Source of the DNA: Thermodesulforhabdaceae bacterium | GTDB taxonomy: Bacteria; Desulfobacterota; Syntrophobacteria; Syntrophobacterales; Thermodesulforhabdaceae | Reading direction: 5' to 3' | DNA: 64,000 nucleotides | Assembly (NCBI GenBank): GCA_037482015.1 | Contig: JBBFKT010000001.1 | Coordinates: 716,584-780,583 of the forward strand | Part shown: piece by piece, positions 17,676 to 25,960 of the stretch | Layout of the letters: each line of letters begins with the position of its first letter | Numbering within the stretch: position 1 is the stretch's first letter | Made by a program: the position numbers and the translations under genes | The notes under the pieces: generated by a model | The model's database searches: none | The model's input: only the letters and a program-made list of their open reading frames with translations | Told to the model about the DNA's origin: nothing

Positions 17676-18312
17676 AAATAACTGTAACAGCTATGTTATC
17701 GGCGGAAAAAGGAAAGTTTTAATAGATCCGGGACATCTTCATCTGCTGGATAATCTGGCAAAATCTATGGCTGCTGATGGCTTAACACTCGATGATATTG
17801 ACCTTGTGATCATTACTCACCCTCACCCCGACCACTTTGAAGCTATAACTCGCTGGGCAGACACGCCCACAATGATAGCCGCACACAGGGATGCGAAGAT
17901 CTTTCTAGAAGAATTCTCAAGGCTTTGGCAGGAGACAACAGGGAGAACTTTACCAAATTTTAACATCGATTTTTTCCTTAAACCCGGCAAGCTTCAGGTG
18001 GGTGAACACACTTTTAGAGTGATCGAAACTCCGGGACACGCCCCGGGATCAATTTGCATCTATTTTGAGAACGAAAAGGTACTTTTCTCCGGGGACGTGA
18101 TATTTGCAAAAAGTTTTGGTCGATTCGATTTGCCAGGCGGTGATCCCCTTCAGCTCATGAAAAGCATTGAACGGTTACTGGAGTTCGATGTGGAAATTCT
18201 TGCGCCAGGACACGGGCCTGTAATTAAAGGGCGAGGCGCCGTAAAGGAAAATTTCTACCTTGTGTTTGCGCTGTTTCAGCAAATGCTTGCTCAGGGGAAT
18301 GCAGGAGCTTAA
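17626..18312 (+). CDS. Metallo-beta-lactamase fold hydrolase
   Basis: 228 residues with the metal-binding signature THPHPDHF at about residues 65-72, then TPGHAPGSICIY and SGDVIF, and APGHGPVI near the end. This is the glyoxalase II-like subgroup, which hydrolyses thioesters or related substrates with two metal ions. GGAGGGG before the ATG at 17626 is a strong start inside the preceding gene. The Mla genes follow, but the connection is only positional. Confidence 0.88.
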   Translation: MKLTEHLFYYPWESLTENNCNSYVIGGKRKVLIDPGHLHLLDNLAKSMAADGLTLDDIDLVIITHPHPDHFEAITRWADTPTMIAAHRDAKIFLEEFSRLWQETTGRTLPNFNIDFFLKPGKLQVGEHTFRVIETPGHAPGSICIYFENEKVLFSGDVIFAKSFGRFDLPGGDPLQLMKSIERLLEFDVEILAPGHGPVIKGRGAVKENFYLVFALFQQMLAQGNAGA

Positions 18313-18341
18313 CACCCTGAAAATCGCACAAGGACGTGATA

Positions 18342-18680
18342 ATGTGCAAGGTGGATGTAAAGAAGTATCAGGATGATGACAGCACTCTGATTGTGTCTCT
18401 AGCGGGGAGGTTCAATAGAGATGTGGTGCGGGATATAAGAGATAAAGTTTTTAAAGTTCTTCGAAGCAACCGCACCGTTAAAAGTCTGGCAGTGGATCTT
18501 TCTGAGGTAGAATGGATTGATACGGCGGGAGTTGCTCTACTTGTTCTGCTTTGTCAGCATGTAAGAGCAAAGGGTGGGGTGTTTCGAGTCCTCTATCCGA
18601 GTGATAGAGTTAAGCGAGTTTTCAAACTTGCTCAGCTTGAGGAGTTTCTTACTGTTGAAAATGGAAACAGGCTATTTTGA
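18342..18680 (+). CDS. STAS-domain protein (MlaB-like)
   Basis: 112 residues forming one STAS domain: LIVSLAGRFN at the start, SLAVDLSEVEWIDTAGVALL around the conserved Ser/Thr position, and FRVLYPSDRVKRVFKLAQL. Placed just before MlaF and overlapping it by about 20 bases, it is probably the MlaB-type subunit that stabilises the ATPase. The region TAG carries Thr where many STAS proteins have Ser. ATG at 18342 (AAGGA upstream) is favoured over GTG at 18336. Confidence 0.82.
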   Translation: MCKVDVKKYQDDDSTLIVSLAGRFNRDVVRDIRDKVFKVLRSNRTVKSLAVDLSEVEWIDTAGVALLVLLCQHVRAKGGVFRVLYPSDRVKRVFKLAQLEEFLTVENGNRLF

Positions 18681-19473
18681 TAAGGCTTTTATCTCCGTAA
18701 GAAATCTTAACAGTTATTATGGCCGTAAACAGGTTCTTTTCGACGTTTCTTTCGACGTTGATGCTCATAAAATTTTCGTCATTATGGGAATGAGCGGCTG
18801 TGGGAAAAGCACTCTGCTTAAGCATCTTATAGGTCTTAAGAAGAGCCCTGCTGGTTCTGTTTATATTGATGGAGAAGATGTTTCGAAATGGAATCACAAA
18901 GAGTGGAGCGATTACTGGCTTAGAATCGGAGTGCTTTTTCAAAACGGAGCTCTTTTTAATTCTCTTACAGTTGGTCAGAATATAGCTCTTCCGCTCACCG
19001 TTCACACAAATCTTCCCCGTGAAATTATTGAAATTATGGTAGAGATGAAGCTTCACATGGTGGGGCTTTCCGGCACTAGTTCCCTAATGCCGTCTCAGCT
19101 AAGTGGTGGAATGAGAAAGAGGGCAGGGCTTGCCAGAGCTCTTTCTATGGATCCGGAGATACTTTTTGTGGATGAGCCATCTTCTGGGCTCGATCCCATA
19201 ACTGCCGCCGGATTAGATGAACTTCTCATTACCCTTAAAGAAGCTTTCGGAATGACCGTCATAGTCGTCACTCATGAACTTGAGAGTGCTTTTAAAATCG
19301 GCGATTTCATGATCGTCATGGATCAGGGAAGAATTATTGCTTCGGGAACACCGGAAGAGATTCGACAAATGCCGGATCCTCGAGTTCAGCAGTTTCTTAA
19401 TAGACGTCCCGATGAGGAACAGCACGATTACGATTCTTATATTTCAAGGCTTTGCAAGGTGAAGCGAAAATGA
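18661..19473 (+). CDS. mlaF: Phospholipid ABC transporter ATP-binding protein MlaF
   Basis: 270 residues. Walker A is GMSGCGKSTLLKH, the Q-loop LFQNGALFNSLT, the ABC signature LSGGMRKRAGLARAL, and Walker B ILFVDEPSSGLDP. The M in the signature (SGGM) and the sequence around it are typical of the MlaF/Ttg2A group that energises retrograde glycerophospholipid transport between outer and inner membrane. The domain begins shortly after the ATG at 18661, inside the STAS gene; a longer upstream frame is unlikely. An ATGA overlap links it to mlaE. Confidence 0.9.
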   Translation: METGYFDKAFISVRNLNSYYGRKQVLFDVSFDVDAHKIFVIMGMSGCGKSTLLKHLIGLKKSPAGSVYIDGEDVSKWNHKEWSDYWLRIGVLFQNGALFNSLTVGQNIALPLTVHTNLPREIIEIMVEMKLHMVGLSGTSSLMPSQLSGGMRKRAGLARALSMDPEILFVDEPSSGLDPITAAGLDELLITLKEAFGMTVIVVTHELESAFKIGDFMIVMDQGRIIASGTPEEIRQMPDPRVQQFLNRRPDEEQHDYDSYISRLCKVKRK

Positions 19474-20264
19474 ATGTCTTGATGGATTCTTTTGTAACAA
19501 TTGGAAGGTGGGGGCTTGGGATCCTCCTTGGTTTGGGTCGCATGGGGGTTTTTTTCCTGTGCACTCTTAGAGGAATAGTCTATCCGCCAGGGAAAACCAG
19601 CCTTGTTATCAAAAATATATACTTCATCGGCCATAAGTCTTTGTTCGTGATAATCTTTACAGGGGCTTTCTCAGGTATGGTGCTGGTACTCCAGGGGTAT
19701 TATGCCCTTTCTAGATATGGTTCCGAGGGGTTGCTTGGGAGCGGTGTCATCTTGAGCCTTGTGCGAGAACTGGGGCCCGTCTTTACGGCGCTTATGATCG
19801 TTGGACGTGCTGGCTCAGCTATGTGTGCCGAAATAGGTATTATGAGAATTGACGAACAGATTGATGCTCTACGCTGTATGTCAATAGACCCTCACGGCTA
19901 TCTAGTCCTCCCGCGTCTTATCGCTGCTTTGATTTCTTTCCCTTTACTTACTCACATATTTGACGTTGTAGGGGTCTGGGGTGGATACTTCGTAGGTGTA
20001 GAACTTTTAGGAGTTAATCCTGGAGCCTACTGGGATGGAATATACCGTAGCCTTGAATGGCTGGATATCTGGATGGGAATCGTAAAGTCTCTCGTATTTG
20101 CCGTCTTAACCATCACAATATCAACTTATAAGGGTTACTACGCCGGAGTTGATAGGGGTTCTATGGGAGCCGAAGATGTAGGGCAAGCTACAACTAGTGC
20201 AGTGGTAACATCATCCGTTACTGTTCTTGTTGCCGACTATGTTATTACGTCGATAATGTTGTAG
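19470..20264 (+). CDS. mlaE: Phospholipid ABC transporter permease MlaE
   Basis: 264-residue integral membrane protein of the MlaE/TrnB permease family. Signature segments are FTGAFSGMVLVLQGYYAL, SLVRELGPVFTALMIVGRAG and MRIDEQIDALRCMSIDP, and hydrophobic segments run to the C-terminus. It forms the membrane core with MlaF and MlaD. The ATG at 19470 overlaps the mlaF stop as ATGA. Confidence 0.92.
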   Translation: MNVLMDSFVTIGRWGLGILLGLGRMGVFFLCTLRGIVYPPGKTSLVIKNIYFIGHKSLFVIIFTGAFSGMVLVLQGYYALSRYGSEGLLGSGVILSLVRELGPVFTALMIVGRAGSAMCAEIGIMRIDEQIDALRCMSIDPHGYLVLPRLIAALISFPLLTHIFDVVGVWGGYFVGVELLGVNPGAYWDGIYRSLEWLDIWMGIVKSLVFAVLTITISTYKGYYAGVDRGSMGAEDVGQATTSAVVTSSVTVLVADYVITSIML

Positions 20265-20317
20265 AACATATTTTAATGTTGACAACTACAGTTTAATAGC
20301 GATGAGGTCACGGAAAA

Positions 20318-20812
20318 ATGACGGTCAGAGAAAGAAACTACAAAAGCATTGAAATAATGGTTGGGTTTTTCATCTTGCTGGGCATTTTAGCTATGGGGTA
20401 TGTTTCCTTAAAGCTTGGTAAGATTGGAATATTAAATCGCGATGAATACATTGTTTACGCTACTTTCTCTAATGTTTCTGGTCTTAAGAAAAAGGCACCA
20501 GTGACCATGTCTGGTGTTGAGATTGGGCGAGTGGAAAATATAACACTGAACGGTAGCGGGCGAGCTAAGGTTGCTCTCGTCATAAACAAGAACGTGAAAC
20601 TCTCTGAAGATTGTATAGCTTCCATAAAAACTATGGGCATCATTGGAGATAAGTATATAGCCATTTCACAGGGGGGACTAGATTCTTACATTCAACCAGG
20701 TGGGGAAATTACCGATACACTTCCACCGCTTGATGTAGAAGAGCTTATCAGCAAGTTTGTATTCGGAAAAGTAGAAGGAAATCGTCAGAAAGACGCTGAA
20801 AAATCAGAGTAA
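20318..20812 (+). CDS. mlaD: MCE-domain lipid transport protein MlaD
   Basis: 164 residues with one N-terminal membrane anchor (about residues 10-30) and one MCE domain. The diagnostic segment is ATFSNVSGLKKKAPVTMSGV followed by EIGRVENI. MlaD hexamers ring the MlaFEDB complex in the periplasm and hand lipids to MlaC. MlaC and the outer-membrane MlaA are not encoded next to it; the gene is followed by a long repeat patch instead. Length is close to E. coli MlaD. Confidence 0.9.
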   Translation: MTVRERNYKSIEIMVGFFILLGILAMGYVSLKLGKIGILNRDEYIVYATFSNVSGLKKKAPVTMSGVEIGRVENITLNGSGRAKVALVINKNVKLSEDCIASIKTMGIIGDKYIAISQGGLDSYIQPGGEITDTLPPLDVEELISKFVFGKVEGNRQKDAEKSE

Positions 20813-20852
20813 AGACTTTATGAGGATGTTTTAAAAAACTACGTAATAAATT

Positions 20853-20880
20853 GTAGGGGCGCACGGCCGTGCGCCCCTAC
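20853..20880. repeat. Perfect 28-base GTAGGGGC palindrome, GCACGGCCGTGC core
   Basis: GTAGGGGC (20853-20860), core GCACGGCCGTGC, then GCCCCTAC; exactly self-complementary over 28 bases. Confidence 0.95.
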
Positions 20881-20931
20881 ATGCACCTGAAAGGGTGACG
20901 GTGATGAACCAGAGATAACGATAACCGTCCC

Positions 20932-20957
20932 GTAGGGGCAGGCCTTGTGCCTGCCCA
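20932..20957. repeat. GTAGGGGC-class palindrome, AGGC core
   Basis: GGGCAGGC (20936-20943) pairs with GCCTGCCC (20949-20956); the outer left arm reads GTAGGGGC. Confidence 0.85.
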
Positions 20958-20986
20958 ATCCTAGGGCCGTGTGCCTGTCCGATTCT

Positions 20987-21012
20987 GGGGCAACCACGGA
21001 GGTTGCCCCTAC
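20987..21012. repeat. GGGGCAACC/GGTTGCCCC inverted repeat
   Basis: GGGGCAACC (20987-20995) and GGTTGCCCC (21001-21009) are exact complements around ACGGA, followed by TAC as in the other family members. Confidence 0.9.
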
Positions 21013-21024
21013 AATTCCGGTTAC

Positions 21025-21052
21025 GGGGCAACCACAAGGGATTGCCCCTACA
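21025..21052. repeat. GGGGCAA/TTGCCCC inverted repeat
   Basis: GGGGCAA (21025-21031) pairs with TTGCCCC (21042-21048), then TAC; a sister of the copy at 20987 with a diverged centre. Confidence 0.85.
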
Positions 21053-21098
21053 CTTCTCGAACCGCCCGGTGCGGACCCGCATGCCGGGTGGTGTGGGA

Positions 21099-21122
21099 GG
21101 GGATCGGTCAATTGACCGCCCC
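21099..21122. repeat. GGGG...CGGTCAATTGACCG...CCCC palindrome
   Basis: The 14-base core CGGTCAATTGACCG (21105-21118) is perfect, with GGGG and CCCC as outer arms. Confidence 0.85.
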
Positions 21123-21302
21123 TATCCCGATTGTGGTGAGTCATGTATATTGAAGTTGTTTTTCAGCTACCTGAGTCTGGAAAGGTTTACCCAAGCTGAG
21201 TTTCGTCATTCAAAGCATCATCATAGGGGGCAGTCCCTTGTGGTTGCCCCATAATCGGGCAGGCACGAGGCCTACCCCTAACGGAAGTATTACCCCCTAA
21301 AT

Positions 21303-21410
21303 CCCCCCGTCAATGGGGGAACTTACATACTATCTCCGTCAACGGGGGACTTTTTCTCCCTCCCCGTTGACGGGGAGGGTTGGGGAGGGGTTTACCTCCC
21401 CGTTGACAGG
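21303..21410. repeat. Cluster of CCCCGTYRACGGGG units
   Basis: Four related near-palindromes lie at about 21303-21319, 21335-21349, 21358-21379 and 21396-21410. The best is CCCTCCCCGTTGAC followed by GGGGAGGG. It is a different family from the GTAGGGGC palindromes. Confidence 0.8.
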
Positions 21411-21474
21411 GATAGCCGGGTAGGGTCCGGTTTCTTTCCATAGACTCGCAGGACGGGGAGGACGCCGTCTCCCC

Positions 21475-21544
21475 AGGACGGTGGTAAAATATTGGGAGGG
21501 TCGCCGTCCTCGGCGGCCACAGCAAGGGCGAAAAATTTTTCGCC
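21475..21544. repeat. Composite repeat, copy 1
   Basis: AGGACGGTGG, then GGGTCGCCGTCCTCGG, then the perfect palindrome GGCGAAAAATTTTTCGCC (21527-21544). The same order recurs at 38738-38821. Confidence 0.8.
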
Positions 21545-21677
21545 TTTACCGACTTCTTTTTAGAACATCCTCGGTTTTTTTATTTGACTTTCCTTTTATG
21601 TCGGGCTCAATTTATTTTCTCTTTGTCGGTATTTAAGAATTAAGTTGGTTTTACTCGAACTATGTAAGGAGTGTTTT

Positions 21678-22877
21678 ATGGATTGGAGCGTTGATGAAAT
21701 AACACAGCAAGGGCGCATGAGGCGTCTTCCACCTTACGTTTTTGCTCAGGTAAATGAACTTAAGATGAGACTTAGGCGAGCAGGGGAGGATATTGTTGAC
21801 CTGGGGATGGGAAATCCCGACCTCCCAACTCCAAGGCACATTGTTGACAAACTCCTGGAGGCGGCTCAAAAACCTCACAACCATCGCTATTCCGCTTCTC
21901 GTGGCATTACAAAACTAAGAGAAGCCATCGCTAACTGGTATGCTCGCCGTTACGGCGTGGAAATAGATCCCGAAACAGAAGCTGTGGTAACAATCGGAGC
22001 AAAGGAAGGATTGTCGCACTTGATCCTTGCTCTCATATCTCCCGGCGATGTTGTGCTTGTGCCTAATCCGACCTATCCTATTCATCCCTATTCGGTTATT
22101 ATCGCAGGCGGTGACGTTAGATCCATTCCCATAGGACCCGATAGGAATTTCCTGGAAGACCTTGAGCATGCTTTTCGTCAGACCTGGCCCAGACCCAAGA
22201 TTCTCATAATCTCCTATCCACATAACCCGACCACTACTGTGGTTGATGCCGACTTTTTTGATAAAATCGTAGCCTTTGCCAAGGAAAATCGAATCATTGT
22301 TATTCACGACCTTGCTTATGCAGATCTTACCTTTGATGGATACAAAGCTCCTAGCTTTCTCCAAGCGAAAGGAGCAAAGGATGTAGGGGTCGAATTTTTC
22401 TCAATGTCCAAGAGTTACAGTATGGCGGGGTGGCGAGTGGGATTTTGCGTTGGCAATCGTCACATCGTGTATGCGTTGACCAGAATTAAAAGTTATCTCG
22501 ATTATGGCATATTCCAACCTGTGCAGATCGCAGCTATAGTGGCTCTTAATGGTGATCAGTCTTGTGTGGATGAAATAGTTAATGTTTATCGTTCCCGTCG
22601 CGATACTCTTGTTCGAGGATTAAATCGCGTAGGGTGGGAAGTGGAGCCTCCAAAGGGAACTATGTTTGTTTGGGCACGGATTCCAGAACCTTTCCGATCT
22701 ATGGGATCAGTTGAGTTTTCTAAGTTCCTCATAGAAAAAGCCAAGGTAGCGGTTTCACCAGGACTTGGATTCGGGGAGTATGGAGATGAATATGTGCGAT
22801 TTGCACTTGTGGAAAACGAACATCGCATAAATCAGGCTGTTCGAGGCATTAAAAAGGTTTTGAATAGCGGGTCTTAG
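21678..22877 (+). CDS. PLP aminotransferase, AlaC-like
   Basis: 399-residue fold-type I class I/II aminotransferase. The PLP lysine is at residue 245 in [18 protein letters not shown]; other conserved segments are [22 protein letters not shown] and [13 protein letters not shown]. The sequence is closest in feel to glutamate-pyruvate aminotransferase AlaC, often annotated alanine transaminase or LL-diaminopimelate aminotransferase-like. The ATG at 21678 with TAAGGA upstream is chosen over an earlier in-frame codon without a binding site. It is followed by homoserine dehydrogenase, so a role in aspartate-family or alanine metabolism is likely. Confidence 0.85.
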   Translation: MDWSVDEITQQGRMRRLPPYVFAQVNELKMRLRRAGEDIVDLGMGNPDLPTPRHIVDKLLEAAQKPHNHRYSASRGITKLREAIANWYARRYGVEIDPETEAVVTIGAKEGLSHLILALISPGDVVLVPNPTYPIHPYSVIIAGGDVRSIPIGPDRNFLEDLEHAFRQTWPRPKILIISYPHNPTTTVVDADFFDKIVAFAKENRIIVIHDLAYADLTFDGYKAPSFLQAKGAKDVGVEFFSMSKSYSMAGWRVGFCVGNRHIVYALTRIKSYLDYGIFQPVQIAAIVALNGDQSCVDEIVNVYRSRRDTLVRGLNRVGWEVEPPKGTMFVWARIPEPFRSMGSVEFSKFLIEKAKVAVSPGLGFGEYGDEYVRFALVENEHRINQAVRGIKKVLNSGS

Positions 22878-22913
22878 AAAAAAGGGAAGCAGAGGAACGG
22901 AGGATATTTTTTA

Positions 22914-24230
22914 ATGAAGGAAATCTGCGTTGGATTGATTGGATGGGGAACGGTTGGATCCGGCGTTGTGGCAATCCTTCAGGAAAGCCAGGATGTTATA
23001 AAAAAGAGGCTTGGAACTTCTCTGCGGCTAAAGTGGGTTGCCGACAAGGACCTTGAACGCCCTCGCCCTAGATCGGTTCCTGCTGAGATATTAACGAGAG
23101 ATGCGAACAAAGTGCTGGATGATCCTGATGTGGATATTGTTGTTGAGTTGATCGGGGGAATTGAACCTGCGAAAAGCTTTATCGTGCGAGCTCTAGAACA
23201 GGGAAAACATGTCGTTACGGCTAATAAGGCGCTCCTTGCTCATCATGGTAATGAACTGTTTGCCATAGCCGCTCGCAATAATCGGGTTATCGCCTATGAA
23301 GCTTCAGTTGCTGGAGGAATTCCTTTCATTAAAATCCTTCGAGAAGGACTTGCTGCAAACCGCATTACTACGCTTGTGGGAATACTCAACGGCACCTGTA
23401 ACTTCATCCTGACTCGAATGAGAGAAGAAGGGCTTTCTTTTGAAGCTGCTCTTAAAGAGGCTCAAAGGCTTGGCTATGCCGAAGCCGATCCATCCCTTGA
23501 CATTGACGGTATTGATACAGCTCACAAATTAGCCATTGCGGCTTCCCTGGCCTTCAATATGCCCATCGCCTTTGATCGTATACTGGTTGAAGGTATCCGC
23601 CATGTAGATACGCTCGATATACAGTATGGAGAAGAGTTCGGATACCAGATTAAACTTTTAGCGATAGCAAAGCAAAGTTCAAAGGGAGTGGAGTTGCGAG
23701 TTCATCCTGCTTTTGTTCCTTCAGGACATGTGTTGGCAAGCGTTCGAGGTGCTTTTAATGCTGTCTTTGTTCACGGAGATGCTGTAGGGGAAACTATGTT
23801 TTATGGACTTGGAGCGGGCATGATGCCTACAGGAAGCGCTGTTGTTGCAGATATTATCGATATATCGAAAAGCCTCATAAAGGGCATGGATCCGCTTAGC
23901 ACTATGCCAAGTATTGAAGAAAGCGGCGTTAAAATTGTTCCCGTGGAAGAAATTATTTCAAGCTATTACTTCCGCTTTAGCGCGGTGGATCGCCCTGGTG
24001 TGCTTTCCAAAATTTCCGGCATTCTTGGCAGACACGATATAAGCATTTCGGCAGTTATCCAGAAAGGACGTTCTGCCAGTAGCATCGACGAATCCGTTCC
24101 TATCGTTATGTTGACTCATGAAGCTAAAGAAAGCGCTGTAAGAAAAGCTATAGAAGAAATTAACCAGCTTGACGTGGTTCGAGCGCCAACGCAGGTGATA
24201 CGCATTGAAGATCCATCTGTTAGGGTTTGA
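22914..24230 (+). CDS. hom: Homoserine dehydrogenase
   Basis: 438 residues. The NAD(P)-binding motif is at the N-terminus (GLIGWGTVGSGVVAIL). The homoserine dehydrogenase core includes NGTCNFILTRMREEG and GYAEADPSLDIDGIDTAHKL. A C-terminal ACT domain (about 350-425, RFSAVDRPGVLSKISGIL) probably gives threonine feedback. It reduces aspartate semialdehyde to homoserine. With the DUF39 gene elsewhere in the window supplying homocysteine directly from aspartate semialdehyde, homoserine here may feed mainly threonine. The ApgM-like gene follows 30 bases later. Confidence 0.95.
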   Translation: MKEICVGLIGWGTVGSGVVAILQESQDVIKKRLGTSLRLKWVADKDLERPRPRSVPAEILTRDANKVLDDPDVDIVVELIGGIEPAKSFIVRALEQGKHVVTANKALLAHHGNELFAIAARNNRVIAYEASVAGGIPFIKILREGLAANRITTLVGILNGTCNFILTRMREEGLSFEAALKEAQRLGYAEADPSLDIDGIDTAHKLAIAASLAFNMPIAFDRILVEGIRHVDTLDIQYGEEFGYQIKLLAIAKQSSKGVELRVHPAFVPSGHVLASVRGAFNAVFVHGDAVGETMFYGLGAGMMPTGSAVVADIIDISKSLIKGMDPLSTMPSIEESGVKIVPVEEIISSYYFRFSAVDRPGVLSKISGILGRHDISISAVIQKGRSASSIDESVPIVMLTHEAKESAVRKAIEEINQLDVVRAPTQVIRIEDPSVRV

Positions 24231-24260
24231 TGCAGGTGAATAAGAGAAAAGGTGTTAAAT

Positions 24261-25532
24261 ATGGCTCAAGCGACAAAATATGTGATCATTGTCGGTGATG
24301 GAATGGGAGACTATCCCCTTGAAGAACTTGGTGGGCGAACACCTCTTGAAGTAGCCAATACGCCAGCTATGGATCGTATCGCTATCTCAGGAAAAATGGG
24401 ACTTGCGCGAACCATTCCTGATGGTATGCCTCCGGGAAGTGATGTGGCAAACATGAGCCTTCTCGGTTATGATCCTAGGGGAGTTCTTTCAGGACGTGGT
24501 CCTCTCGAAGCTGCCGCCATGGGTATAAAACTTGCCGAGGGAGATGTTGCCTTTCGCTGTAATTTGATCACGCTGGAAAACACCGAAAATGCTGGCCTGG
24601 TTATGGTTGATTATTCATCAGGGCACATTTCTACGCCGGAAGCACATGAAATCGTAAAAGATCTTCAGAAGGCAACTGATGGCTTGCCTTTGAAGCTTTA
24701 CCCTGGGGTTAGTTACCGCCATGTGCTTGTGTGGCAAGGTGGAAATGACAGCCTTGAAACAACTCCTCCCCACGATATTATAGGTCAGCCTGTGGCACCT
24801 TATTGGGCTGTTTATGATAAGACTCCGGTGCTCAAGACTTTTATTGAGCGAGCAGAAGCCATTCTAAAGAACCATCCTGTTAACCTAAAAAGGAAGGGAG
24901 AGGGAAAGCTCCAGGCTACTTCTGTGTGGCCCTGGGGACAGGGTAAAGCTCCCAGTGTGGTTTCACTCCAGGATCGTTGCGGACTCAAGGGAAGGATGAT
25001 CAGCGCTGTGGATCTACTTAAAGGTCTTGGAGTATGCATGGGGTTTGATGTGCCGACTATACCTGGAGCGACGGGTTACCTAGATACAAACTACGAAGGT
25101 AAAGTTCAGGCGGCTATAGAGGGACTTGAGCAGTTCGATCTCGTCTATATCCATATTGAAGCGCCTGATGAAACAAGTCATGAGGGAAACCTTCAGAAAA
25201 AGATAACAGCTATAGAACAACTTGATAGGCGTGTTGTTGAACCTCTTCTTGGCTATCTTGAAAAAAGAAAAGATTGGACAGTCAAAATACTTATTCTTCC
25301 AGATCACCTGACGCCCATAAAAGTTCGAACGCATGTGGCGGATCCGGTTCCATATCTTGAAGCTAATGTTTGGGACGTTTTTTCGGGGCAAAAAAAGGGC
25401 TTCGGAAAATCCAGAAAGTTCTGTGAAGACACTGCAAGGTCTGAACAGGGCCATAACCCAATACCATTTGGGTGGGAACTTTTTAATAGATTTACGGGAT
25501 GTGATGACCTCAGCAAGGGTAAAGTTTTATGA
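24261..25532 (+). CDS. ApgM-family protein, probable homoserine kinase
   Basis: 423 residues of the archaeal-type cofactor-independent phosphoglycerate mutase superfamily (alkaline phosphatase fold): GDGMGDYPLEELGGRTPLEV with the first metal Asp, DVANMSLLGYDP, and IHIEAPDETSHEG and LPDHLTP for the second metal site. Members of this subgroup next to threonine genes are modelled as proposed homoserine kinases (TIGR02535). Its place after hom, and the absence of a GHMP-type thrB here, support that reading over a glycolytic role. ATG at 24261 is favoured over GTG at 24252. The stop overlaps the thioesterase start as ATGA. Confidence 0.8.
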   Translation: MAQATKYVIIVGDGMGDYPLEELGGRTPLEVANTPAMDRIAISGKMGLARTIPDGMPPGSDVANMSLLGYDPRGVLSGRGPLEAAAMGIKLAEGDVAFRCNLITLENTENAGLVMVDYSSGHISTPEAHEIVKDLQKATDGLPLKLYPGVSYRHVLVWQGGNDSLETTPPHDIIGQPVAPYWAVYDKTPVLKTFIERAEAILKNHPVNLKRKGEGKLQATSVWPWGQGKAPSVVSLQDRCGLKGRMISAVDLLKGLGVCMGFDVPTIPGATGYLDTNYEGKVQAAIEGLEQFDLVYIHIEAPDETSHEGNLQKKITAIEQLDRRVVEPLLGYLEKRKDWTVKILILPDHLTPIKVRTHVADPVPYLEANVWDVFSGQKKGFGKSRKFCEDTARSEQGHNPIPFGWELFNRFTGCDDLSKGKVL

Positions 25533-25954
25533 GTGTTGTTGGGCGCATTAGAGTGCTTTATGCCGATACGGATCAAATGGGCCAGGCTTACTATGGCAAT
25601 TATTTAAAATGGTTTGAGTCTGGCAGAGGTGAGTGGTTTCGGCAGAAAGGCATGAGCTACCGCATGTTGGAAGAACAGGGATACTATCTTCCAGTCATAG
25701 AGGCTTATTGCAAATACCTTAAACCGGCTTATTACGATGACGTTCTTCGTATTGTTACCTCGGCTTCGCTTCCATCCCCTGCACGACTTAAATTTATCTA
25801 TCGAATTTACAAAGAAAACTCTGAGAGTGACAGTTCCGGCGAAGAGATGATAGCAGAAGGTTATACAGTTCATGCTTTTCTGAATTCTTCCAAGAAGCCG
25901 ACCCGTCCTCCAGCTTTTTTGAAAGAAATCATTGACGTGAAAGGAGCCGAGTAA
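25529..25954 (+). CDS. Acyl-CoA thioesterase, YbgC/FadM-like hotdog protein
   Basis: 141 residues, single hotdog domain. The 4-hydroxybenzoyl-CoA thioesterase signature is RVLYADTDQMGQAYYGNYLK, with the catalytic Asp in YADTDQMG. Such enzymes hydrolyse short or medium acyl-CoAs; in many bacteria YbgC sits beside tol-pal, but no tol genes are seen here. Translationally coupled (ATGA) to the ApgM-like gene. Confidence 0.87.
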   Translation: MSVVGRIRVLYADTDQMGQAYYGNYLKWFESGRGEWFRQKGMSYRMLEEQGYYLPVIEAYCKYLKPAYYDDVLRIVTSASLPSPARLKFIYRIYKENSESDSSGEEMIAEGYTVHAFLNSSKKPTRPPAFLKEIIDVKGAE

Positions 25955-25960
25955 ACTCAC

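Larger units (their letters stand above)
20813..21677. repeat. Repeat-packed gene-free region
   Basis: About 860 bases without a credible gene, with GC content far above the surroundings. From 20853 to 21280 it holds at least seven GC-rich palindromes sharing GGGGC/GCCCC arms. From 21303 to 21410 there are four copies of a CCCCGTTGACGGGG-like unit. From 21475 to 21544 lies a composite repeat also present at 38738-38821. Short open frames across it on both strands are translations of the repeats. The last ~110 bases are AT-rich and probably hold the promoter of the following operon. Confidence 0.85.

Noticed and set aside
20839-21254. Several short open frames on both strands across the repeat patch
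   Set aside because: They are translations of the GTAGGGGC palindromes (for example VGAHGRAPL) and lack ribosome sites.
20853-21280. CRISPR array
   Set aside because: The repeats are palindromes of unequal sequence and spacing, with no regular unique spacers and no cas genes.
21310-21525. Minus-strand open frame containing RTATLPIF
   Set aside because: The same peptide pattern appears in the frame at 38660-39004 because both translate the composite repeat; there is no start signal.
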